Origin: Candidatus Omnitrophota bacterium | Lineage (GTDB): Bacteria > Omnitrophota > Gorgyraeia > Aquiviventales > Aquiviventaceae | Assembly (NCBI GenBank): GCA_016206675.1 | Contig: JACQRD010000028.1 | Span: forward strand, 1 to 18,996 | Direction: 5' to 3' | DNA: 18,996 bases | Shown here: positions 12,855 to 18,863 of the stretch, piece by piece | How positions within the stretch are numbered: the stretch's first letter is position 1 | Layout: every line of letters starts with the position of its first letter | The notes under the pieces: generated by a model | What the model saw: the letters and a program-made list of their open reading frames with translations, nothing else | Database searches by the model: none | Told to the model about the DNA's origin: nothing | Made by a program: the position numbers and the translations under genes

Positions 12855-14210
12855 CTACCGTCCCTTCAGACGCCCGGACCGGAAAAACCCCTCGTAGTGC
12901 CGCATCAGCAGATGCGATTCGATTTGCTTCATGGTGTCCAGCGTCACCCCGACGACGATCAACAGGCTGGTGCCGCCGAAGAAGCCCGCCACCCGCGGCG
13001 GGATCTTCATCCACGCCATGATGATATCCGGCAGGATCGCGATCGCCACCAGGTAGATCGCCGCCACGAACGTCACGCGCGTCAGGATCGTGTCAAGATA
13101 CTCGACCGTCGGCTGCCCCGGCCGCACGCCCGGGACGAACGCGCCGACTTTCTTCATCTGCTCCGCCGCCTCGAGAAACTGGTGGGCGGTGATCGCCGTG
13201 CTGAAATAAGTGAAGAACAGGATCAGCACCGCGTAGACCAGGTTGAACACCAGCGACGTCCTGGAAAACCAGTCGGTCAGCCCCGCCAGCTGCGGCACGA
13301 AGCTGGCGATCTGAATCGGAAAATAGAGCAGCGACACCGCGAAGATGATCGGCAGCACGCCCCCGCTGTTGACCTTCAGCGGCAGGTAGGTGCTCTGCCC
13401 GCCGTACTGCCGGTGCCCCACCACGCGCCGCGCGTACTGCACCGGGATGCGCCGCTGGCCCTGCTCCACGAAGATGACCGCCATCACGATGCCCACGAGG
13501 AACACCCCCATGAACAGCAGCATCAGCGGCTGCATGGGGGACTGGTTGATGCCTCCCGGCCCGAGCTGCATGAAGATGTCGCGGATGGCCAGCGGGATGC
13601 GCCCCACGATCGAGGCGGTCATCAGCAGGCTCATGCCGTTGCCGATGCCGCGCTCGGTGATCTGCTCGGCCAGCCACATGATCAGCGCCATGCCGCCGGT
13701 CATCGTCAGCACCGTCAGCAGCCGGAAGCCCAGCCCTGGGTAGAGCACGATCTGCGCGTGAAACTGCCCCGGGATCGCCTTCTCCAGCAGCATGGCGTAC
13801 ATGAAGGAGTTGATCACCGCCAGCACCACCGTCGCGTAGCGCGAATACTGGTGCAACTTGCGGTATCCCTGCATGCCCTCCTTGCGCAGCTTCTCCAGGG
13901 CGGGGATGGCCGTGGCCAGCAGCGTCTCCACGATGATCGTCGCGCTGATGTACGGCATGATGCCCAGCGCGAAGATCGTGGCGTGGGAGAGCGCACCGCC
14001 GGTGAACATATCCAGCAGGTTGAGCAGCCCGCCGCCGGTCTGCTGGGCCAGCTCGTTGAAGATACGGCCCAGCTCCTTGCCGTTGACACCGGGCACCGGG
14101 ATGAAGATGCCCACCTCGTAGAGGGCGAGCATCGCCAGCGTGAAGAGGAGCTTCTTGCGCAGCTCCGGAATGCTCCACGCGTTGATCAGGGCATTGAACA
14201 AGCGAAACAT
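12855..14210 (-). CDS. secY: Protein translocase subunit SecY
   Basis: The membrane channel of the Sec translocon, 451 residues, with alternating hydrophobic segments consistent with the ten-helix SecY fold. The start MFRLFNALINAWSIPELRKK, the early plug-region text GGGLLNLLDMFTGGALS, FALGIMPYISATII, and the loop RRIPVQYARR with LPLKVNSGGVLPIIFA are all typical of SecY. The C-terminal tail MRHYEGFFRSGRLKGR is cytoplasmic. An in-frame ATG at 14252 would add 14 codons of repeat sequence, so I use 14210. No good ribosome-binding site directly precedes this ATG; AAGGA after the rplO stop lies on the far side of the spacer hairpin. It sits between rplO and adk as usual. Confidence 0.96.
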   Translation of the reverse strand: MFRLFNALINAWSIPELRKKLLFTLAMLALYEVGIFIPVPGVNGKELGRIFNELAQQTGGGLLNLLDMFTGGALSHATIFALGIMPYISATIIVETLLATAIPALEKLRKEGMQGYRKLHQYSRYATVVLAVINSFMYAMLLEKAIPGQFHAQIVLYPGLGFRLLTVLTMTGGMALIMWLAEQITERGIGNGMSLLMTASIVGRIPLAIRDIFMQLGPGGINQSPMQPLMLLFMGVFLVGIVMAVIFVEQGQRRIPVQYARRVVGHRQYGGQSTYLPLKVNSGGVLPIIFAVSLLYFPIQIASFVPQLAGLTDWFSRTSLVFNLVYAVLILFFTYFSTAITAHQFLEAAEQMKKVGAFVPGVRPGQPTVEYLDTILTRVTFVAAIYLVAIAILPDIIMAWMKIPPRVAGFFGGTSLLIVVGVTLDTMKQIESHLLMRHYEGFFRSGRLKGR

Positions 14211-14289
14211 GCCTGTGTTGGTTCGGGGTTCTGGGCTCAGGGCTCTGGGCAACTACCCTCAGCCCCCAACCCCGAACCCTGAGCCATCC
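14211..14289 (-). repeat. Heptad-repeat hairpin D filling the rplO-secY spacer
   Basis: Plus-strand 14220-14249 is GGTTCGG, GGTTCTG, GGCTCAG, GGCTCTG and GG. 14256-14285 is the inverted set CCCTCAG, CCCCCAA, CCCCGAA, CCCTGAG and CC; the loop is six bases. The pairing has about eight mismatches in 30. On the transcribed strand TAAGGATGG opens a 16-codon frame two bases after the rplO stop, but it ends at TGA 14239-14237, 26 bases before secY, so the bridge is incomplete. Removing the hairpin would put TAAGGA about four bases before the secY ATG. Confidence 0.7.
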
Positions 14290-14745
14290 TTATGCTTTGA
14301 TCAGCTCGAAACTTCCGCCGGCCTGCTCGATTTTCGTTTTCGCGGATGCGCTGGCCGCATGGGCCACCACGGTCACCCGCGCTGTCAAAGAGCCGTCGCC
14401 GAGCACCTTCACCTCGCCCGACGCGTCCTCGATCAATCCCAGCTGGTGCAGCCGCTCGGGGGTGAGCCGCTCCCCGCTGGCGCAGCGGTTCAACTGCCGC
14501 ACGTTGATGACCTGCGCTGCCGCCGGATGGCCGGTCGCCTTGTAGCGCATGCCCCGCTTCGGCAGCCGGCGGATCAGCGGGTTGCGCCCCCCTTCAAAAC
14601 CCGGGCGCTTGCCGGAGCCGGTGCGCGCGCGCTGGCCCTTCTGCCCCCGCGTGGCGGTTTTGCCGTGGCCGGAGCCGATGCCCCGCCCTACGCGCTTCTT
14701 GCGGTGCCGCGCGCCAGGCACGGAGGGAATCGTCGTGACATCCAT
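14290..14745 (-). CDS. rplO: 50S ribosomal protein L15
   Basis: A 151-residue L15, an early large-subunit assembly protein. The glycine- and basic-rich N-terminus is diagnostic: KKRVGRGIGSGHGKTATRGQ, KGQRARTGSGKRPGFEGGRN and PLIRRLPKRG. The C-terminal globular part includes VINVRQLNRC and VKVLGDGSLTARVTV. The gene begins three bases after the rpsE stop (TAA GCG ATG). This leaves no room for rpmD (L30), which lies here in E. coli and B. subtilis. The downstream spacer to secY is a heptad hairpin. Confidence 0.97.
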   Translation of the reverse strand: MDVTTIPSVPGARHRKKRVGRGIGSGHGKTATRGQKGQRARTGSGKRPGFEGGRNPLIRRLPKRGMRYKATGHPAAAQVINVRQLNRCASGERLTPERLHQLGLIEDASGEVKVLGDGSLTARVTVVAHAASASAKTKIEQAGGSFELIKA

Positions 14746-14748
14746 CGC

Positions 14749-15294
14749 TTAATTCTCCGATCCCTCAACGACGAACAACCGCCGCTCTCGAATCGCCTCC
14801 GCGCTTTCTAATGCCATCAGCCCCTGCAGCGTCGCCTTCACCAGGTTCACTCCGTTGCTCGAACCGAGGCTTTTCGTCAGGATGTCGCGAATCCCCGCCG
14901 CCTCGCACACGGCGCGCACCGGCCCGCCGGCGATAATGCCGGTGCCGGGTGCGGCGGGCTTGAGCAGCACCTTGGAGGCATCGAAGTTGCCGATGATCTG
15001 GTGCGGAATCGTCTGGCCCTTCAATTGGACAAGCACCATGTTGCGCTGCGCCTGGATAAAGCCCTTGCGGATGGCATCCGCGGCCTCATTCGACCGGCCG
15101 AGCGCGATGCCGACCCGCCCTTTGCCGTCACCGACAATCGCCAGCGCGTTGAAGCCCAGCCGCTTGCCGCCCTTGTGCACCTTCGCGACGCGGTTGATGC
15201 TGATGAGCTTCTCCATCAACTGCGGCCCTTCCCCCCCGCGGTCGCCGCGGCCGGTACCTCGCCCCTGCTGTCGCTGCTGCCCTTCGCGCGCCAT
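14749..15294 (-). CDS. rpsE: 30S ribosomal protein S5
   Basis: A 181-residue S5, which guards the mRNA entry tunnel and decoding fidelity. The start MAREGQQRQQGRG leads into a Gly/Arg/Gln-rich disordered segment of about 25 residues. This is followed by LISINRVAKVHKGGKRLGFN, the loop GIALGRSNEAADAIRKG, and the C-terminal PGTGIIAGGPVRAVCEAAGI and LGSSNGVNLVKATLQGL. The frame is open upstream for 27 codons of heptad repeat, which I do not count. The ATG at 15294 comes one base after the TAA of a bridging mini-ORF (TAAGATG). There is no strong Shine-Dalgarno sequence. Confidence 0.97.
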   Translation of the reverse strand: MAREGQQRQQGRGTGRGDRGGEGPQLMEKLISINRVAKVHKGGKRLGFNALAIVGDGKGRVGIALGRSNEAADAIRKGFIQAQRNMVLVQLKGQTIPHQIIGNFDASKVLLKPAAPGTGIIAGGPVRAVCEAAGIRDILTKSLGSSNGVNLVKATLQGLMALESAEAIRERRLFVVEGSEN

Positions 15295-15408
15295 CTTATC
15301 GACAGACGTCCGCAGAAATTTCGGATTTCGGATTGCGGATTTCGGATTGGTGGTTTTCAAATCCGCAATCCGCAATCCCCAATCCGCAATGCCACATAGG
15401 CTTGCTCA
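15295..15408 (-). repeat. Heptad-repeat hairpin C2 between rplR and rpsE, fully bridged by a mini-ORF
   Basis: Plus-strand 15316-15350 is built of ATTTCGG and ATTGCGG units. 15358-15390 carries the inverted CAATCCG type. About five mismatches in 33 (T.C pairs) remain. The unit is the same as in C1. On the transcribed strand a frame starts at ATG 15409, overlapping the rplR stop as TAATG. It runs 37 codons (MSKPMWHCGLGIADCGFE...) to TAA 15298-15296, one base before the rpsE ATG. No stop interrupts it. Confidence 0.75.
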
Positions 15409-15774
15409 TTACACCTGGATGCCCCCTTCGCGGATCGCGTCGGCCAGCGCCTTCACGCGGCCGTGATAGAGGTAGCCTCCGCGGTCAAACACGACCTGTT
15501 GAATGCCTTGCTTGACGGTATCGGTCGCCACCAGCGCGCCGAGCTCCTTCGCAGCGTCAATGGTGCCCTTGGCCGCCCGGGCCTTGAGCCGCTCATCCTT
15601 CGTGGACCAGCCCAGCAGCGTCTTGCCCGCGACGTCATCTACCAGCTGGGCGTAGAGATGCTTGTGGCTGCGAAACACCGCCAGCCGCGGCCGCTGCGGC
15701 AGCCCGACCACCTTTTTGCGCAGGCGTCGATGCCGCGCCCGCCGACCGACCTCCCGTTGCTTGGGATGCGCCAT
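15409..15774 (-). CDS. rplR: 50S ribosomal protein L18
   Basis: A 121-residue L18, a 5S rRNA-binding protein of the central protuberance. Typical features are the basic N-terminus RRARHRRLRKKVVG, PRLAVFRSHKHLYAQLVDD, and the C-terminal VVFDRGGYLYHGRVKALADA and REGGIQV. Length matches E. coli L18 (117). The gene starts two bases after the rplF stop (TAA CG ATG), so the two are tightly coupled. Its TAA is overlapped by the start of a mini-ORF that leads to rpsE. No distinct ribosome-binding site is seen, which suits coupling. Confidence 0.97.
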   Translation of the reverse strand: MAHPKQREVGRRARHRRLRKKVVGLPQRPRLAVFRSHKHLYAQLVDDVAGKTLLGWSTKDERLKARAAKGTIDAAKELGALVATDTVKQGIQQVVFDRGGYLYHGRVKALADAIREGGIQV

Positions 15775-15776
15775 CG

Positions 15777-16337
15777 TTAGCCCGCCGCCTTCGCGCCGGA
15801 TCCGGTGGCCGCCTTGCCGGCCTTGCGGCGGATCATCTCATTGGCGTACTTGATCCCCTTGCCCTTATACGGCTCCGGCGGGGCGACGCGCCGCAGATTG
15901 GCGGCGAACTGGCCCACCTGCTGCTTGTCGAAGCCCTTGACGATGATGGTCGTGGGCTTGGGCACCTCCACGGTGATCCCTGACGGAATGTCAATGACCA
16001 CCGGGTGCGAAAATCCGACGCTCAACGACAGCTGCTTGCCCTGCAGCTGGGCGCGGTAGCCGACCCCGACGATTTCCAACTCTTTCGAGAAGCCGTGGAC
16101 TACGCCCTGCACCATGTTGTTGATCAGGGCGCGATACAGGCCGTGCAAGGCCCGCTGGGCGGCCTCATCGCCCTGGCGCGCCACCTTCAACTGTTGCTGG
16201 TCCTGCGCCACGCTGAGCGTCTGCGGCACGACGATCGAGAGCTTGCCCTTCGGTCCCTCGACATGGAGGTGGGCCCCCTCGATTTTCAGCTTCACCCCCG
16301 CGGGAATCGCAATCGGTGCTCGTCCAATCCGTGACAT
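15777..16337 (-). CDS. rplF: 50S ribosomal protein L6
   Basis: A 186-residue L6, which sits near the sarcin-ricin loop and the factor-binding site. Recognised from MSRIGRAPIAIPAGVKLKIE, LHVEGPKGKLSIVVP, LINNMVQGVVHGFSKELEIV, GVGYRAQLQGKQLSLSVGFS and the C-terminal PPEPYKGKGIKYANEMIRRK. The last residues (AGKAATGSGAKAAG) form a short Ala/Gly tail. Six bases separate it from the rpsH stop, and two from rplR. Order and length are standard. Confidence 0.97.
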   Translation of the reverse strand: MSRIGRAPIAIPAGVKLKIEGAHLHVEGPKGKLSIVVPQTLSVAQDQQQLKVARQGDEAAQRALHGLYRALINNMVQGVVHGFSKELEIVGVGYRAQLQGKQLSLSVGFSHPVVIDIPSGITVEVPKPTTIIVKGFDKQQVGQFAANLRRVAPPEPYKGKGIKYANEMIRRKAGKAATGSGAKAAG

Positions 16338-16343
16338 TATCGC

Positions 16344-16742
16344 TCACCACACGTAGCACATGAGTTCGCCACCCAGCCGCTTGCGGTAGGCCTCGCGCTC
16401 GGCCATCACCCCGCTTGAGGTGCTCACGACCGCCACGCCGAGGCCATTGAGCACGCGCGGCAACTCGGCCGCCTTGCGGTAGACGCGCACGCCGGGCTTC
16501 GAGATCCGGATCAGCTGCGTGATGGCCGGGGTCTTGCGCACGTACTTCAGGTAGATGCGGAAGACCCGGTGCACGGCATCCTCCCCCACTGCCCGGTAGG
16601 TGCGGATGAACCCCTCGTCCTTCAGGACTTGCAGCACGCGCTCCAGCTGCCGCGACGGCGGCACGTCCACCGACGGGTGCTTGGCCCGCGACGCATTGCG
16701 GATCTTGGTCAAGGCGTCAGCAATCGGGTCACTGGATGCCAT
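16344..16742 (-). CDS. rpsH: 30S ribosomal protein S8
   Basis: A 132-residue S8, a primary 16S rRNA binder and, in E. coli, the spc-operon translational repressor. The sequence has SDPIADALTKIRNASRAKHP, VLQVLKDEGFIRTY, ISKPGVRVY and the C-terminal RNA-binding signature STSSGVMAEREAYRKRLGGE followed by LMCYVW. The gene begins three bases after the rpsN stop. I did not find an obvious copy of the S8-binding helix in the rplX-rplE spacer, which is taken up by repeat element A4, but I could not fold it exhaustively. Confidence 0.97.
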   Translation of the reverse strand: MASSDPIADALTKIRNASRAKHPSVDVPPSRQLERVLQVLKDEGFIRTYRAVGEDAVHRVFRIYLKYVRKTPAITQLIRISKPGVRVYRKAAELPRVLNGLGVAVVSTSSGVMAEREAYRKRLGGELMCYVW

Positions 16743-16745
16743 CGG

Positions 16746-16931
16746 TTACCAGCTCGCTTTCGTCAGGCCGGGGATTTCGCTGCGCCAGGCCATCTCGCGG
16801 AAGCACATCCGGCACAGGCCAAAGCGGCGGTAAAACGCCCGCCGCCGGCCGCAGCGGCTGCAGCGGTTGACCGCCCGCACCTTGAATTTCGGGGGCCGCT
16901 TGGCCCGCTCGATCCATGACGTCCGCGCCAT
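16746..16931 (-). CDS. rpsN: 30S ribosomal protein S14, zinc type (S14Z)
   Basis: A 61-residue type-Z S14, the exact usual length. The zinc ligands are Cys24, Cys27, Cys40 and Cys43 (CSRCGRRRAFYRRFGLCRMC). KFKVRAVNRC and the ending EIPGLTKASW are family hallmarks. I use the ATG at 16931, giving MARTSWIERAKRPPKFKVR; the GTG codon just before it would add one residue. GAGG stands four bases before the ATG and 13 nt separate it from rplE. S14 packs in the 30S head and is assembled late. Confidence 0.97.
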   Translation of the reverse strand: MARTSWIERAKRPPKFKVRAVNRCSRCGRRRAFYRRFGLCRMCFREMAWRSEIPGLTKASW

Positions 16932-16944
16932 CACGCCTCGCTCA

Positions 16945-17526
16945 TCATTTGGCGGCGAAGGGAAATCCGAAGCCCTTCAACAACGCGTGGGCTTCATCCC
17001 GCGTCGACGCCGTCGTCACCATCACGATATCCATGCCCACCACCTGATACGCCTGATCCACCGCCACCTCGGGAAAAATCGTATGCTCCTTCAGCCCGAA
17101 GCTGTAGTTGCCGCCCTCATCGAACCCTTGAGGGCTCAGGCCCCGGAAGTCCCGGATGCGCGGCAGCGCGGTGCTGACCAGCCGGTCGAGAAACTCGTAC
17201 ATCCGCGCCCGGCGCAGCGTGACTTTCAGGCCCACCGGATCCTGCTCCTTGATCTTGAAGTTCGAGACGGCCTTCTTCGCCCGCGTGATGGCCGGCCGCT
17301 GCCCCGTGATCAGGCCCAGATCCCGCTGGGCCGACTCCAGCAGCTTGGCGTCATGCGCCGCCTCGCCGCAGCCGATGTTCACCACGATCTTCTCCAGGCG
17401 CGCGACCGCCAGTAGGTTCTTGTGGCCGAACTGCTTCGCCAGCGCCGGGGCGATCTCCTTGCGGTAGCGCTCCAGCATCCGCGGCACGTGGCCGTTGCGC
17501 GCCGCCTGCGTCGCCTGAGCCGCCAT
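16945..17526 (-). CDS. rplE: 50S ribosomal protein L5
   Basis: L5 binds 5S rRNA and contacts P-site tRNA. Signatures are ERYRKEIAPALAKQFGHKN, VARLEKIVVNIGCGEA, ITGQRPAITRAKKAVSNFKI, VTLRRARMYEFLDRLVS and the C-terminal DEAHALLKGFGFPFAAK. The ATG at 17526 gives 193 residues, about 16 more than usual at the N-terminus (MAAQATQAARNGHVPR). The ATG at 17478 (MLERYRKEIAP) gives 177 residues, nearer the family norm. I prefer 17526 because it sits directly after element A4's GGTGGTGGGG and follows a mini-ORF stop as TGACATG. The exact start remains open. Confidence 0.95.
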   Translation of the reverse strand: MAAQATQAARNGHVPRMLERYRKEIAPALAKQFGHKNLLAVARLEKIVVNIGCGEAAHDAKLLESAQRDLGLITGQRPAITRAKKAVSNFKIKEQDPVGLKVTLRRARMYEFLDRLVSTALPRIRDFRGLSPQGFDEGGNYSFGLKEHTIFPEVAVDQAYQVVGMDIVMVTTASTRDEAHALLKGFGFPFAAK

Positions 17527-17529
17527 GTC

Positions 17530-17685
17530 ACCCCACCACCTGCGCCACACGGTGGCGCTGTGCGGTAGCCCTGTGAGCCACCGTGTCGGACATCTGCTTC
17601 TCTCTGCTACACTCACGATCTCTCATCATCATCGCTTCACCATGTCCGGGGCCCGCGGCTGGCGGGCCGGCGCAGGTGGTGGGGT
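17530..17685 (-). repeat. Cloverleaf-like family A element A4 between rplX and rplE
   Basis: A perfect 17-bp outer stem (ACCCCACCACCTGCGCC at 17530-17546 with 17669-17685) abuts a 10-bp hairpin, ACACGGTGGC (17547-17556) with GCCACCGTGT (17577-17586), whose loop is again 20 nt. A middle stem, CGGACAT/ATGTCCG (17587-17593/17642-17648), and a last hairpin, GGCCCGC/GCGGGCC (17650-17668), follow. GTCA flanks both sides, and the right copy contains the rplX stop. The bridging frame is broken: it stops at 17631-17629. An overlapping ATG (17632) then opens 34 codons ending RHRVAQVVG at TGA 17530-17528, one base before rplE. Confidence 0.85.
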
Positions 17686-17993
17686 CAGATCACCGCCTTG
17701 CAGCGTCGGCAGAGGCGCTGCTTGGCCTCGCCGCTGACGGAGAAGCCGACGCGGGAGGGCTTGCGGCACTTCGGGCAAAACAGCGCCAGCTTAGAGAGCG
17801 CCAGCGGCCCTTCGCGCTCGACGATCCCGCCGGCCTGGTTCTTCGGGTTGCGTCGGTCGAAATGCTTCAGCAGGTTGACCCGCTCCACCAGGGCCTGCTG
17901 CGGGGCCGGCCAGACCTGCAGCACCTTGCCGGTCTTGCCGCGATCCTTCCCGCTGAGCACGTAGACCTGATCGCCCTTCTTGATTCTCGCCAT
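17685..17993 (-). CDS. rplX: 50S ribosomal protein L24
   Basis: A 102-residue L24, an assembly initiator at the exit-tunnel rim. The KOW motif is at the start (KKGDQVYVLSGKDRGKTGKV), then RVNLLKHFDRRNPKNQAGGI and the family's zinc-finger-like C-terminus with Cys73, Cys76, Cys95 and Cys98 (FCPKCRKPSRVG, LCRRCKAVI). The reading frame is open far upstream within rplN, but the ATG at 17993, two bases after the rplN stop, gives the standard MARIKKGDQV. The TGA stop forms the edge of element A4. Confidence 0.96.
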   Translation of the reverse strand: MARIKKGDQVYVLSGKDRGKTGKVLQVWPAPQQALVERVNLLKHFDRRNPKNQAGGIVEREGPLALSKLALFCPKCRKPSRVGFSVSGEAKQRLCRRCKAVI

Positions 17994-17995
17994 GG

Positions 17996-18364
17996 TCAGA
18001 CCACTTCCGGGGCTAACGAGATGATTTTCATGAACCGCTTTTCGCGCAGCTCGCGCGCCACCGGCCCGAAGACGCGCGTGCCGCGCGGGTTGTTCTGGGC
18101 GTCGATCAGCACCACGGCGTTGGAGTCGAACTTCAGCGTAGTACCATCGGGCCGCTTGATCGGGGCGGCGGTGCGCACCACGACGCACCGGACGACCTCG
18201 CCCTTCTTCGCCAGGGCGTCCGGATCCGCCTCGCGGATGTGCGCGGTGATTACGTCGCCGATGGCCGCCTTCGGCTTATTCGAGCGGCCGATGACCCCGA
18301 TGGCCCAGACCTTCTTCACCCCGGAGTTGTCGGCGACGTCGAGATGCGTGCGAACCTGAATCAT
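17996..18364 (-). CDS. rplN: 50S ribosomal protein L14
   Basis: A 122-residue L14, exactly the usual length, at the subunit interface where RsfS and bridge B8 bind. MIQVRTHLDVADNSGVKKVW, the strand VVRTAAPIKRPDGTTLKFDS, NAVVLIDAQNNPRGTRVFGP and ARELREKRFMKIISLAPEVV leave no doubt. The ATG lies immediately after CAGGTGGTGGG of element A5 and overlaps the TGA of a 50-codon frame as ATGA. The ribosome-binding candidate AGGTG is five bases upstream, inside the A5 stem. Confidence 0.97.
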   Translation of the reverse strand: MIQVRTHLDVADNSGVKKVWAIGVIGRSNKPKAAIGDVITAHIREADPDALAKKGEVVRCVVVRTAAPIKRPDGTTLKFDSNAVVLIDAQNNPRGTRVFGPVARELREKRFMKIISLAPEVV

Positions 18365-18510
18365 CCCACCACCTGCGCCGCACGGCGGCTTGTGACGTCA
18401 ATGCGGCGTGCCGCCGTGCCGAACGCACGACGAATACGAGATAACAATTGACCATTCCTCGTGAGGAGCGTTCGAGCTTGCCTTTGGCAAGCTGGCACAG
18501 GTGGTGGGAT
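18363..18510 (-). repeat. Cloverleaf-like family A element A5 between rpsQ and rplN
   Basis: A 17-bp outer stem (18363-18379 with 18494-18510) has one mismatch, C18376.A18497, which is G.U in the mRNA. Three hairpins fill it without gaps. The first is GCACGGCGGC/GCCGCCGTGC with a 20-nt loop (18380-18419). The second is closed by CGAACGC/GCGTTCG (18420-18474) with inner ACGAG/CTCGT. The third is AGCTTGCC-TTT-GGCAAGCT (18475-18493). ATCAT flanks both sides (18360-18364, 18509-18513). A 50-codon frame (MIPPPVPACQRQARTLLT...) starts on the rpsQ stop as ATGA and ends on the rplN start as ATGA. Confidence 0.88.
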
Positions 18511-18863
18511 CATTCCGCAACCACCCGCTTGACCGTCTTGACGGTCTTCGCGCCCTGCTCCGCATCCGGCACGGCCGGCGCGGTTGAGGCAGCCTTGATA
18601 ATCTCGACCAGCCGCCACCGCTTGTCCTTGGACAAGGGGCGGGTTTCCATGATTTTCACCCAGTCGCCGATCTTCGCGCGGTTGGCCTCATCATGCGCCT
18701 TAAAGGAACTGACCTGGTCGATCACCCGGCTGTACTGGGGGTGCCGCACCGAGCGGACAACCTGCACGACGATCGTCTTCTGCATCTTGTTGCTGGTCAC
18801 GCGGCCGAGGCGCACCTTCCGCTCGGCCCGCGCGGGAGTCGTCGTCGACGGGACGGCCATCAT
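18510..18863 (-). CDS. rpsQ: 30S ribosomal protein S17
   Basis: A 117-residue S17, a primary 16S rRNA-binding OB-fold protein. The core runs from about residue 15 to 90: RKVRLGRVTSNKMQKTIVVQ, HPQYSRVIDQVSSFKAHDE, GDWVKIMETRPLSKDKRWRL and VEII. It is followed by an Ala/Lys/Val-rich tail (KAASTAPAVPDAEQGAKTVK and beyond); E. coli S17 has 84 residues. Two ATGs in a row (18863, 18860) come straight after the CAGGTGGTGGG arm of element A6, and a mini-ORF stop overlaps the first as ATGA. The TGA stop is overlapped by the A5 mini-ORF start. Confidence 0.96.
   Translation of the reverse strand: MMAVPSTTTPARAERKVRLGRVTSNKMQKTIVVQVVRSVRHPQYSRVIDQVSSFKAHDEANRAKIGDWVKIMETRPLSKDKRWRLVEIIKAASTAPAVPDAEQGAKTVKTVKRVVAE

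Noticed and set aside
11350..12897. A 515-codon open frame on the plus strand
   Set aside because: It is antisense to map and adk, which are certain by motif. Its His/Arg/Pro-rich composition is what the reverse of GC-rich coding DNA gives.
12783..14282. A 499-codon open frame on the plus strand
   Set aside because: It mirrors secY across nearly its whole length and has a His/Asp/Arg/Gln-rich composition with no domain I recognise.
17527..17684. S8 autoregulatory target before rplE
   Set aside because: The spacer is taken up by element A4. I could not identify the characteristic S8-binding helix by eye, so I make no claim.
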